In this document: in pieces, positions 38,301-46,004 of the stretch | Layout: each line of letters begins with the position of its first letter | Position numbering within the stretch: position 1 is the stretch's first letter | Assembly: GCA_038207425.1 (NCBI GenBank) | Contig: JBBQZU010000003.1 | Span: 142,663 to 206,662 of the forward strand | Direction: 5' to 3' | Source: JBBQZU01 sp038207425 | GTDB lineage: Bacteria > Bacteroidota > Bacteroidia > Flavobacteriales_D > Cryomorphaceae | Length of the DNA stretch: 64,000 nt | Notes under the pieces: model-generated | The model's database searches: none | Seen by the model: only the letters and a program-made list of their open reading frames with translations | What the model was told of the DNA's origin: nothing | Translations under genes and position numbers: made by a program

Positions 38301-38393
38301 GAACGACTCTGTTTGCTGGGCACTGGCTCCTGTATACACACCAATAGTGGCAAGCAGCAGGAGTGCCGCTATGTTGCGAAAGTACATGTACAA
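35304..38393 (-). CDS. Large exported tetratricopeptide-repeat protein
   Basis: The 1029-residue product has a signal peptide (MYMYFRNIAALLLLATIGVY, then TGASAQ) and roughly 20 or more TPR helix pairs from about residue 30 to 1000. Repeats such as YNIGYCHFKTGDYGASLTAF and KYRLGQISLAENKLEEA show the TPR spacing of small and aromatic residues. The tail is acidic (SSDDEEYKNLIDDK). It should be a periplasmic scaffold for protein-protein contacts. The barrel gene follows at 4 bp, and gyrB is further downstream. A TACCTTTA box at 38414-38421 may be the promoter. A T9SS or cell-envelope role is possible but not shown by sequence. Confidence 0.8.
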   Translation of the reverse strand: MYMYFRNIAALLLLATIGVYTGASAQQTESFRSEYRPYHDAVELMGHAQYEAARKGFESFLDQQTNQRGELYVNAAYYRALCTIKLFHRDGERLMSTFALDFPESVWVNPAILELGRYNFNRRDFKDSYYYFNTLDPHDLDADVRDEVKFKLGFSAFELGKIQEARGHFYDLKSKQGEYYGATNYYYGHIAYTEGNYQTALESFEKAATDEKFAPVVPYYIVHIYHYQQKYDELISYAQPMLDSASTGKKQEIARLLGNAHYQKQDYAQAQPYLELYMTSPGATTQEDNYQVAYTYYRNKEYKTSIDYFAKAARDDNKLGQVATYQMADAYVQMSERKYAQNAFRTASQMDYDPEVTEDALFNYAKLAYELSYDPFHEAIQAFERYLSTYPNSSRKDEAYAFLLKVHLSTKNYKAAIGAIEKMKAPSPVDKANFQLSAYNYAVQEMRKGNNEEAFTYFKMAKKYREDAGIVALADYWAGDLKYRKGEYPEAINSYNTFLANSAAVGTDYFNTANYNIGYCHFKTGDYGASLTAFRKYTSAQKENPKRRNDALLRIGDLHLVNKQYDLAIKSYQEALAMNVLNGDYALYNIGMAYGYQEQFDKKIAALNDMMKRFPETSLTPVGRYELGDSYFLQNNLSDALSSLNIVINDYGQSPYRKKALLKRGLVEYRMNKYDDAIASYKKVVSEYGVDSESKEAIAVLRSIYLDLGKIDEYTAWLNKVPNYSISPTEIDSLTYQAAQNLIADGNCTEAVNAFDKYLIKFPAGLFATNANYYQADCAYRQNNFDLAIKGFEYVATQPIGKFTESALYGAAAIRFSRKEYSEALVHYEKLEQVATFASNKLEAQIGRMRCHYQLKAFSPALDAANQVIHAEGATEAFITEARLTRGNIRLDQKNYVEARTDFKWLSENSKVAAGAEAKYRLGQISLAENKLEEAENHVFELVKNFNSYEYWKIEGFMLLAEVYIARKDYFQARATLQSVADNVEDQNIVNRAKARLKFIENAEADANKPAAPIISSDDEEYKNLIDDK

Positions 38394-38567
38394 TGTGGGC
38401 TCTGTTATTTGAGTAAAGGTAACCTGGCTGTGCTGCGATAAATTCTTTGGTAAACCAAAAGTTTTAAACGCAATTTTGTGGAGAATAAAGCCTTATATGG
38501 ACGGTTATGTCGATATAGAACGGCAATGTTCGCTCAAAATTATCGTAGTTTTACCCAAAGTTTATAA

Positions 38568-39239
38568 ATGGCATTGGACACCATTGTTGAGATAAAGGAC
38601 GCCGCCGTTTTTCAAGGCGATCACCTGGTACTTACCGGAGTGAACATAGAATTAAAGAAAGGTGATTTCGTATACCTTATCGGCAAAACAGGTTCCGGAA
38701 AAAGCAGCCTGCTGAAAACCTTGTATGGTGAGTTGCCTCTGAAAAAAGGCACGGGTCAGGTGGCAGATTTCGATCTGGTTTCTCTGAAGCGCAAGCAGGT
38801 GCCGTACCTGCGGCGTAAGCTCGGAATTGTTTTTCAGGATTTTGAACTGCTTCCAGATAGAAATGTAAACGACAACCTGCTTTTTGTGCTCAGGGCCACC
38901 GGCTGGAAAGACAAGAAGGCAATGAAAGATCGCATAAATGAAGTACTCGAAAAAGTAGGTCTTGGTACTAAAGGCTATAAAATGCCCCACGAATTATCGG
39001 GTGGCGAACAGCAGAGGGTGGTGATAGCCCGCGCGCTGCTCAATGATCCTGATTTGATTCTCGCCGATGAGCCTACAGGAAATCTTGACCCAGCTACCAC
39101 CGAAGAGATTTTGAATTTGCTTTACGCGATCAGCCAAAACGGACGTGCCGTGCTTATGGCTACTCACGACTATGCGCACATGCAAAAATTTTCATCGCGT
39201 ACCATACGATGTGAAAATAATACAGTGGTAACCGAATAA
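38568..39239 (+). CDS. ABC transporter ATP-binding protein, FtsE-like
   Basis: This 223-residue cytoplasmic ATPase has Walker A GKTGSGKSS (residues 39-47), a Q-loop region (GIVFQDFELLPDRN), the signature LSGGEQQRVVIARAL, Walker B LILADEPTGNLDP and the H-loop MATHDY. FtsE-like features are its short length and the DFELLPDRNV block after the Q-loop. FtsE works with the membrane protein FtsX to control peptidoglycan hydrolases during division, but no ftsX gene is adjacent here. It could equally serve another MacB/LolD-type exporter. The GT2 gene follows 10 bp later on the same strand. Confidence 0.8.
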   Translation: MALDTIVEIKDAAVFQGDHLVLTGVNIELKKGDFVYLIGKTGSGKSSLLKTLYGELPLKKGTGQVADFDLVSLKRKQVPYLRRKLGIVFQDFELLPDRNVNDNLLFVLRATGWKDKKAMKDRINEVLEKVGLGTKGYKMPHELSGGEQQRVVIARALLNDPDLILADEPTGNLDPATTEEILNLLYAISQNGRAVLMATHDYAHMQKFSSRTIRCENNTVVTE

Positions 39240-39249
39240 CCCACAATCT

Positions 39250-40137
39250 TTGCTCTCAATACTGATACCCGTATACAACAGGCCTGTATGCTCGCTGGTA
39301 CATACACTTGCGTCGCAATGCAGAGCGCTGGGTATAGCATTCGAAATTCAAGTGCAGGAAGATGGCAGCGCCACCTATCTTACGGAGAATGCTGCATTGG
39401 CAGGCTTGCCAAACGTATTTTACACACAATATGCTCAAAATGCCGGCAGGGCTTCCATTCGCAACCGACTCGCCGATGAAGCCCGATATAACCAACTGAT
39501 TTTTCTGGATTGCGACAGCGAAGTGCTTCAAAATGAATTTATAGGAGAATACATTAAATATACTGAATATGACCTGGTATATGGAGGCACCATCTACCTG
39601 AAACCGCAGAAGGGAGATCTGATGTTGCACTATTTGTATGGAAGCAGCCGTGAAGCCATACCCGCTTCGCAAAGGGCGAAAAACCCGTATGCCTCATTCA
39701 GAACCAATAACTTCATGGTAAAGAAGGATGTATTTGCCAGGGTTCGTTTTGATGAATCACTTAAACAATACGGGCATGAAGACACATTATTTGCGCTCAC
39801 TTTTGCCAAAGTGGGCTTCAACATGAAACATATTGAAAATCCTGTTCTACACGGCGGACTTGAGGAAACAACAGAATTTCTGAAAAAATCTAAAATGGCG
39901 CTTGAAAATGGCTGGCAGCTTGTGCAATCAGGCGATATGGAACCTTCTGCAATCAAGGTAATTGACGGCTACCTGAAATTGATGTCTGTGCCATCAGGAG
40001 CATGGTTTCTTAACAGGCTTTACCGATACGAAGCTGCATTGATCAGGAACCTCAGCAGTGACTCGCCGCACCTGCGGCGTTTTGACTTGCTGCGACTAAT
40101 TTGGCTTCATCAAATTGATCTAAAATCAAGGAATTAG
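39250..40137 (+). CDS. Family 2 glycosyltransferase
   Basis: This 295-residue GT-A enzyme transfers a sugar from a nucleotide donor. The N-terminus is LSILIPVYNRP, the nucleotide-binding acidic pair is QVQEDGS (about 35-41), and the DxD metal motif is LDCDS (residues 86-90). A second acidic block, YGHEDTLFALT, is the usual candidate for the catalytic base. The start is a TTG, as no ATG occurs before the essential first strand. It lies 10 bp after the FtsE-like gene and overlaps the convergent GT4 gene by 12 bp. The acceptor is unknown. Confidence 0.85.
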   Translation: MLSILIPVYNRPVCSLVHTLASQCRALGIAFEIQVQEDGSATYLTENAALAGLPNVFYTQYAQNAGRASIRNRLADEARYNQLIFLDCDSEVLQNEFIGEYIKYTEYDLVYGGTIYLKPQKGDLMLHYLYGSSREAIPASQRAKNPYASFRTNNFMVKKDVFARVRFDESLKQYGHEDTLFALTFAKVGFNMKHIENPVLHGGLEETTEFLKKSKMALENGWQLVQSGDMEPSAIKVIDGYLKLMSVPSGAWFLNRLYRYEAALIRNLSSDSPHLRRFDLLRLIWLHQIDLKSRN

Positions 40138-41247
40138 TGTTTCAATCCGTTGCAGTACAGCATCAAATTCTGATTTCCAATTAATAGTACCGGCAAAAAT
40201 TATTGCGTTTGCCCTGTAGCGCGCCAAAGCTTCTACATCATCGAGCATGGATGAAATTTCTTTTGCGATCAAAACAGGATCATGGCTTTTGCTCACGCGG
40301 CCTATGTCAGCCCCAAGTACGATGCGGCGCAACTCTACCAAATCGCTTACCAGCACAGGCACATGGGCTGCTATATAGTCGAAAAGCTTATTGGGCAAAC
40401 TAAAGCGGTAGTTGAGATTGTTGTCCTTATCAAGGCTCAGCGCCAAATCAGCAACCGAAGTATATGCCATCATATCGGCGTATGGCATCTTGGGGAAAAA
40501 CAATACTTTCTTTATTAAAGGGCCAGTTTCACACATCTTCTTGAGTAAGGGCACCGCATCACCACTACCCACGATCATAAGCATTACATTAGGAACAAAG
40601 GCCATTGCCTGAACGAGTTCTTCAGCGCCTCGGTCTACATTTATGCCGCTGCCTTGCAGTATGAGGAGGCGTGTACCTTCCGGCAAATGAAGTTCATTTC
40701 TGTTTTTTCGCGGAAGCACAACCTCAGATTCAGGTACATTTCGCACTACAAATACTTCTTCAAGTTCATACGCATCGCGAAGGAGGCCAGCAATTGATTC
40801 ATTTACCGTAACTACCAGCGATGCCCTGTGAATAAATGTACTTTCTAAAAATCTCCAAACTGATTTCACCAGCGGTCTGCCCTGTATTTCGGGTACTTCC
40901 GTGAAATATTCGTGACTGTCATATACCAGCGGCTTGCGCCTGATAAAAGATGCAAGGGCATTTGCCGAAAGGGTATCCAGATCATTGGAGTAGTACAAAT
41001 CTGCCTTCGAAAACAGAAGTATGAAGAATAATCGGAAATTGTACTCTGCGTAAAAAAGGGCTTTTCGACTGAAAGAAAGACGCAGCCGCATTACCTTGTA
41101 GGGTCGCTCTACAGACAAACTTCCGCGCAGCTTGCGGCCAATCAGCAACACATCGCAGCCTGCATCATATAGCGAAGCGCACTGTTTGCGCACCCGCTGG
41201 TCGGTACTCAGATCGTTGGTTACGCTTACTATAATTCTTTTCTTCAC
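40126..41247 (-). CDS. Family 4 glycosyltransferase (GT-B fold)
   Basis: This protein has 373 residues from a GTG at 41247. The frame stays open to a TTG at 41286, but VKKRIIVSVTNDLSTDQRVR is the usual family N-terminus, and the promoter box lies between the two candidate starts. The N-terminal Rossmann domain (about 1-165) ends before LHLPEGTRLLILQGSGINVDRGAEEL. The donor-binding part has VGSGDAVPLLKK and SLDKDNNLNYRFSLPNKLFD, with Lys/Glu-region positions typical of GT4 enzymes. It probably builds a cell-surface polysaccharide or lipid-linked glycan. Its 3' end overlaps the convergent GT2 gene by 12 bp. Confidence 0.82.
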   Translation of the reverse strand: MKKRIIVSVTNDLSTDQRVRKQCASLYDAGCDVLLIGRKLRGSLSVERPYKVMRLRLSFSRKALFYAEYNFRLFFILLFSKADLYYSNDLDTLSANALASFIRRKPLVYDSHEYFTEVPEIQGRPLVKSVWRFLESTFIHRASLVVTVNESIAGLLRDAYELEEVFVVRNVPESEVVLPRKNRNELHLPEGTRLLILQGSGINVDRGAEELVQAMAFVPNVMLMIVGSGDAVPLLKKMCETGPLIKKVLFFPKMPYADMMAYTSVADLALSLDKDNNLNYRFSLPNKLFDYIAAHVPVLVSDLVELRRIVLGADIGRVSKSHDPVLIAKEISSMLDDVEALARYRANAIIFAGTINWKSEFDAVLQRIETLIP

Positions 41248-41251
41248 GGGC

Positions 41252-41259
41252 CAAATGTA
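41252..41259 (-). promoter_or_regulatory. Probable -7 promoter element of the GT4 gene
   Basis: TACATTTG on the minus strand fits TAnnTTTG, with TTTG 18 nt upstream (41278-41281). Only 4 nt separate it from the GTG start, so the mRNA is probably leaderless. Confidence 0.5.
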
Positions 41260-41287
41260 GCGAACACGGCAAAGATTCAAATTCAAT

Positions 41288-41295
41288 TAGATTTG
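41288..41295 (+). promoter_or_regulatory. Probable -7 promoter element of murB
   Basis: TAGATTTG fits TAnnTTTG and ends 4 nt before the murB ATG. No clear -33 TTTG is present. It interleaves with the divergent GT4 promoter. Confidence 0.45.
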
Positions 41296-41299
41296 CAGC

Positions 41300-42316
41300 A
41301 TGAATATTAGCTTTAACGCGTCGCTAAAAGGCCTGAATACCTTTGGTATAGAGTGCTACGCTTACGCCCTTGCATCATTTGCCGACAGGCATGAGCTCAC
41401 GGCCCTGCTATCGCACTCCGACCTGCATGGCCGACCATATATGATTCTCGGGGGTGGCAGTAACCTGCTTTTCACAAAAGATTATGATGGGGTAATTCTG
41501 CTAAATAAAGTAAAGGGCATAACGCTCGAAAGTGAAGACGCTGAGTACTTTTATGTAAAAGCTGGCGCCGGCGAAAACTGGCATCAATTTGTACAGCATT
41601 GTATAAGCCATGGCTGGGCAGGTCTCGAAAACTTATCGCTTATACCCGGCAATGTGGGTGCAAGCCCTATGCAAAACATAGGTGCCTACGGAGTGGAGAT
41701 CAAAGACCGTTTTCATAGCCTTGAAGCCTATAATATAAACACTGGAATTATTCGAGATTTTGATGCTGTAGCCTGCGAATTCGGCTACCGCGAAAGTGTT
41801 TTCAAGCGAAAGCTGAAAGACCGGTATGTGATAATAAATGTAACTTTCAGTCTCTTCAAAAATCCTGATCTCAACATCAGCTACGGCGCAATAGGCGATG
41901 AACTTAAAGTTCTGGGCGTAGAAAAACCCGGTATTGCTGATGTGAGCCAAGCCGTGATAAACATTCGCAACAGCAAACTCCCTAACCCTTCCGTGTTGGG
42001 CAATGCCGGTAGTTTCTTTAAAAACCCTGTAGTGGACACATCGATTTATGAAGCTGTGGCGAAGCAGTACCCCGATGCGCCCCACTACCCCGCACCTGAT
42101 GGAATGGTAAAAATGGCTGCTGGCTGGCTCATAGAAAAGGCAGGATGGAAAGGCAGGCGCTTGGGTGCATGCGGGGTGCATGAAAAGCAAGCTTTGGTAC
42201 TGGTAAATTATGGCGGTGCCACAGGAAATGAAATATACACGCTTAGTCAGCTTGTGCTTGATGCCGTAAAGTCAAAATTCAATATTGATCTGGAGCGCGA
42301 AGTAAATATTGTGTGA
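41300..42316 (+). CDS. murB: UDP-N-acetylenolpyruvoylglucosamine reductase
   Basis: This 338-residue FAD enzyme reduces UDP-GlcNAc-enolpyruvate to UDP-MurNAc with NADPH, a committed step of peptidoglycan synthesis. FAD binding is shown by LGGGSNLLFTKDYDG and SLIPGNVGASPMQNIGAYG (about 114-132). The catalytic serine lies in NAGSFFKNPVV (about 233-243), where it protonates the enol intermediate. A conserved acidic position follows near the C-terminus. The length and domain order fit type I MurB, as in E. coli. It is divergent from the GT4 gene and convergent with the DUF5606 gene 12 bp downstream. Confidence 0.95.
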   Translation: MNISFNASLKGLNTFGIECYAYALASFADRHELTALLSHSDLHGRPYMILGGGSNLLFTKDYDGVILLNKVKGITLESEDAEYFYVKAGAGENWHQFVQHCISHGWAGLENLSLIPGNVGASPMQNIGAYGVEIKDRFHSLEAYNINTGIIRDFDAVACEFGYRESVFKRKLKDRYVIINVTFSLFKNPDLNISYGAIGDELKVLGVEKPGIADVSQAVINIRNSKLPNPSVLGNAGSFFKNPVVDTSIYEAVAKQYPDAPHYPAPDGMVKMAAGWLIEKAGWKGRRLGACGVHEKQALVLVNYGGATGNEIYTLSQLVLDAVKSKFNIDLEREVNIV

Positions 42317-42328
42317 ATCCGAGCTGTT

Positions 42329-42841
42329 TTACTCCTTTTCCACTGTCGCCGTAGGTTCTTCAACGGTAGCAGATTCTTCTCCTGCTGGCTCTTCTTTCGC
42401 TACTTTCGTTGATTTTGACTTGGCTGGAGCCTTCGCTTTTTTGGGCGCAGGCTGTTCCTCTATACCAAGCAGGTTTTTATCCCTGAGATTGGAATACCAT
42501 TTTATCAGTTTCTTAATGTCAGATACATACACTCGGTCCTGGTCATGATCAGGAACCAATTCTATGAAGTAAGTGCGCAGCGCATTGTTGTTATTCAGAT
42601 CAACTGATACATCCTTGCCGCCGGTCTGAGCAATAATTTTTGCAAAAATATCTTTCAGCGGCACATCACCTTCTGTGGTGTATATTGAAATGTCAGAGAG
42701 TGTGCTCACTCGCTGGGTTTGGCCTATAGCCATCTTGCGGCCATCTGTAAGCGATTCTACCACCACACCGCCTCGCGACTGGGTGATTATTTTAAAAAGA
42801 CCGGGCTTACCGGCTACCGAAATTATTTTGGATAAATCCAT
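42329..42841 (-). CDS. DUF5606 domain protein
   Basis: This 170-residue protein contains a conserved N-terminal domain (about 1-125) that I recognise as the Bacteroidota family DUF5606. It begins MDLSKIISVAGKPGLFKIIT and includes GGVVVESLTDGRKMAIG. The C-terminal 45 residues are a low-complexity tail of Lys, Ala, Pro and Glu. No signal peptide or membrane helix is seen, so it should be cytoplasmic. Its function is not known. The N-terminal part looks like small beta barrels. It lies 39 bp after the subtilase gene on the same strand. Confidence 0.8.
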   Translation of the reverse strand: MDLSKIISVAGKPGLFKIITQSRGGVVVESLTDGRKMAIGQTQRVSTLSDISIYTTEGDVPLKDIFAKIIAQTGGKDVSVDLNNNNALRTYFIELVPDHDQDRVYVSDIKKLIKWYSNLRDKNLLGIEEQPAPKKAKAPAKSKSTKVAKEEPAGEESATVEEPTATVEKE

Positions 42842-42880
42842 CAGGAGTTTTTAAGAGCGCCAAAGCTAATCAGATTCATT

Positions 42881-45472
42881 TTATTTCTCAACCACTAGTT
42901 TAAAGATGTTCCTCGAGCCATTTATTAATTCAGCATGCACCACATACATCCCTGAGCTCAGCCCGGATATATTCAATATTATCAATTCGTCATATACAGT
43001 ATAAGCTGCTTCAGCCAAAATAACCCTTCCGGTAATGTCGAGAAAATGAATGGCCTTGACGCCGCTTGCCAATCCAGAAAGCAGTACTTCAGATGCTGCA
43101 GGATTGGGATATAAACCATCTATTGCATCACCAAGCTCGCTCAAACTGGTAATGATAAACTGAAAAGGCAGTGAAAATGTAACGCATCCGTTCGCTCCGG
43201 TTGCCGCTACAGTGTATGAACCGCTTTCCGCCGGAATATATGAATTGCTTATGGCCCCTTCCAAAGGGTTGTCATTTAAATACCATTGCCAGGATGCAGC
43301 CTCGCCGGTGGCATTCAGAGTTTCCGATCCGGAAGTGATGGTTGGTATGGGTGGCGAAGGTATTTCTGTAACCTGCACAGGTGTACTTTGCTGAAGGCAG
43401 CCTTTGGCATCAATGGCCTGAAGCGTATAGGTACCTTCCGTTTCTATTTCGATGTTGGCACCTTGCGTGCCATTGCTCCATGCATAGTTGCTGTAGCCCT
43501 GAGGGGCATTGATATTAAGCAAACTCCCGCTGCACAAATCATGGCTCATTGGCGCTAATGATATGGGTTGCACAGTAGTAAGCATAGCCCCAAAGGCATC
43601 GGTTTTACCGAAGCCAAACTGATATCCGGGTAATACCCCGGTGAACAGATCAGCTATGGCGCTGGTCTGGATGGCAGATTTCACATCAGCCCAATTGGCC
43701 AATGGGCAACGACTGAAGTACAAAGCCGCAACACCCGCCACTACCGGGCTTGCCATGGATGTTCCGCCATTGCTGTAATGCATACCGGTGAAGGAAAGGC
43801 TCGGTGAGTTGGTGGCTATCATATTGCTGATGGTGGCAAGACGCCCGGCACTTAGCGTTACGTCGCCGCTAGCAGCAATATTGGGCTTTTGCTTCATATC
43901 GCGTGTGGGACCACGGCTGCAGTTGATACTCACAGCGCCTTGAGTAAAATTTACTTCTGTCATTGTGCCCTGATAATTCAGAAAACTCACCCGATTTACA
44001 TAATTGCCTACCGTTAGTACTTTGTCAGAGCAAGTCCATGAATCAACAATGGTTTTGTCTTTATCGGGCATTCTGTACTTTGCTATATCAGGAAACTGGC
44101 CCGCTGAAGGCAGCAAGGTACTCACTATAGCTGAAGTGCCGAATGGAGCGTGGCTCCAGCAGTCAAACCTGCCGCCTCCGGTAGCTGCAAAGCGCCATCG
44201 ATATTGGTTGCTGAATGGCTGGGTAAGTACCATTTGGATTTGATACTGATCGCCTCGTTGCCCGCACCAACTGTCTACTATCCCAATGATGGCGCCGTTG
44301 AACCAAATGGTGTCTGTAATTACCTGATCGAGATTTGCAGCAGCGGTGCGCCACCCTGCGTAGCCCCTGAATTGGTATGCAGGCACCGTAAGGTCGGCTC
44401 CTATTGTAAATTTTGCATTTTCAAAATCAGCCACATCTGTCCAGAATTCAAAAAACACCGCTCCTATTCCCAGGGATGAACTTGCGTTATAAGCCATCCA
44501 GGTAAATGCAGTATCGGTTTCGGGTATTTGGTAGCCCAGGTGGTACAATGGAAACTGATCACTATTGCCGGCTGCTGCCACCATAGCGCGACCGGGTGAT
44601 GCATCAATCTGTGCATCAATGAAAAGTGCCGGTGCATCGAGTGCATCATGAGAGCCATAATAATCACCGAGTGAAGCGTTGATTACTGCGGGTTTGCCAA
44701 TGGCGGCCGCTTTCGCGAAAATCCATTCTACCGACTCGGCCACAGTACCTTTCCAGTTTGGCGCAGAAAAATTTGACGAAACCACAATTATATCAGCCTC
44801 TGGTGCTACGCCGATAAAATTGCCTGTGGCATTGGCATTACCTACTGCCACACCCGATACGGTAGAACCATGACCAAAAAATGCAGCCTGATCGCCGTGA
44901 CCTGTGATACCGGCATTTATTTCCTCAGCATTCCACTCCTGTCCATACCCGTAAGGCTGCGGCACCCTGAAGGGATAAGATTCAGGCTGGGTTTGATCCC
45001 AAAGCGCCACTACTCTTGTGCTCCCATCGGCGTGCTGAAAATCGGGGTGTTCTAATTCTATACCCGTGTCAATGATGCCTATGATAACACCTTGACCTTT
45101 GTAGCTTTCAATCAAGCCTCCCAAACCCTGATGCACCGGCAGCACGTTATTATTTGTTATCATCATATCGCCGAGCACCGCAGGCCGGGAAGCGGAGTAT
45201 TCCACGAAAGTAATGTAGGGCTTATCGTTCAATTTGGCGAAAGCCGAAAGCGGCAAATCGCAGGACACAATATCATTTACAAAACCCTTTACTGTGCCAC
45301 TTTGCGCACGTACGAAGGTGCTGATCATGGCAATATCGCCTCTAAGATATACGGGCAGGGTGGCTGCGTCGGTTTGTATAAGTGCCGCCTTTAGCTCAAA
45401 GTTGAGCAGGTCGCGGTGCTGGGCACAAAGTACAGTCGGCAGGAGCAACAAGAACAGTATAATATTCTTCAT
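42881..45472 (-). CDS. Secreted S8 (subtilisin-family) serine protease with T9SS type A signal
   Basis: This 863-residue protein begins with a short signal peptide (MKNIILFLLLLPTVLCAQ). The catalytic triad is intact: Asp135 in GIIDTGIELEHPDF, His201 in FFGHGSTVSGVA, and Ser near 572 in NGGTSMASPVVAGVAALY. The long gap between His and Ser includes an inserted beta region (about 310-460), as in large bacterial subtilases. An Ig-like region (about 660-770) precedes a T9SS type A end that starts LYPNPAASEVLLSG and closes with NIFKLVVEK. It should be released to the surface or medium. Natural substrates are unknown. Confidence 0.92.
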   Translation of the reverse strand: MKNIILFLLLLPTVLCAQHRDLLNFELKAALIQTDAATLPVYLRGDIAMISTFVRAQSGTVKGFVNDIVSCDLPLSAFAKLNDKPYITFVEYSASRPAVLGDMMITNNNVLPVHQGLGGLIESYKGQGVIIGIIDTGIELEHPDFQHADGSTRVVALWDQTQPESYPFRVPQPYGYGQEWNAEEINAGITGHGDQAAFFGHGSTVSGVAVGNANATGNFIGVAPEADIIVVSSNFSAPNWKGTVAESVEWIFAKAAAIGKPAVINASLGDYYGSHDALDAPALFIDAQIDASPGRAMVAAAGNSDQFPLYHLGYQIPETDTAFTWMAYNASSSLGIGAVFFEFWTDVADFENAKFTIGADLTVPAYQFRGYAGWRTAAANLDQVITDTIWFNGAIIGIVDSWCGQRGDQYQIQMVLTQPFSNQYRWRFAATGGGRFDCWSHAPFGTSAIVSTLLPSAGQFPDIAKYRMPDKDKTIVDSWTCSDKVLTVGNYVNRVSFLNYQGTMTEVNFTQGAVSINCSRGPTRDMKQKPNIAASGDVTLSAGRLATISNMIATNSPSLSFTGMHYSNGGTSMASPVVAGVAALYFSRCPLANWADVKSAIQTSAIADLFTGVLPGYQFGFGKTDAFGAMLTTVQPISLAPMSHDLCSGSLLNINAPQGYSNYAWSNGTQGANIEIETEGTYTLQAIDAKGCLQQSTPVQVTEIPSPPIPTITSGSETLNATGEAASWQWYLNDNPLEGAISNSYIPAESGSYTVAATGANGCVTFSLPFQFIITSLSELGDAIDGLYPNPAASEVLLSGLASGVKAIHFLDITGRVILAEAAYTVYDELIILNISGLSSGMYVVHAELINGSRNIFKLVVEK

Positions 45473-45481
45473 GGCATGAAA

Positions 45482-45937
45482 TTACGGTGAAAGGTACTGG
45501 TAATGCGGAATATCATCTAAGAAAAACACCTTGTTTTCGTGGAAGTCTATCTTCATAAAAAAATGGGTTAATCCATTGGTTATTGCAATGTAAGGCGCAT
45601 TCAATTGTGTATTGTAACGCTTCACCTGATCAAAGGTTTCCTGGGTAATTTTTACTGTTGGGGCCTTGCATTCTACAAGTAAAAAGGGCTTACCTGTGCG
45701 GTCTAAAAACACAGCATCGTACCTGCCTGAGCGCTGGTGGTATTTCACGGCATTCTCAAGTTTCAGCAAGCCTTTCGGGAAATTTCGATGCTCAATAAGA
45801 TAATGAACGAAATGCTGCCTTACCCACTCCTCAGGCGTTAGCGCGAGGTGCTTTTTACGCAAAGGATCAAAAATTTTTAGCTTGCCGCTATCTTCGCTGA
45901 TCCGAAATTCAAATGTTGGAAGGTTGAGTGCTTGCAC
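45482..45937 (-). CDS. Stand-alone HsdR N-terminal-type PD-(D/E)XK protein
   Basis: This 151-residue protein matches the nuclease-like N-terminal domain of type I restriction subunit R. The PD-(D/E)XK core is visible: Asp74 in GRYDAVFLDRTG and Glu89-x-Lys91 in LLVECKAP. The motor and specificity parts of HsdR are absent, and no hsdM or hsdS gene is near. Such free-standing copies are common in Bacteroidota beside AMP nucleosidase and holA, so it is probably a housekeeping or repair nuclease rather than a restriction enzyme. The start is a GTG at 45937, with a TAATTTAG box 4 nt before it. Confidence 0.75.
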   Translation of the reverse strand: MQALNLPTFEFRISEDSGKLKIFDPLRKKHLALTPEEWVRQHFVHYLIEHRNFPKGLLKLENAVKYHQRSGRYDAVFLDRTGKPFLLVECKAPTVKITQETFDQVKRYNTQLNAPYIAITNGLTHFFMKIDFHENKVFFLDDIPHYQYLSP

Positions 45938-46004
45938 CTTGCTAAATTAGTTCAACTTTGTAATGGCATCTGCATAGATTTCAGCATAGTAATAACAAGC
46001 CTCT

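Noticed and set aside
45482..45937. Restriction-modification system
   Set aside because: Only the HsdR N-terminal-type domain is present; the helicase, methylase and specificity genes are absent.
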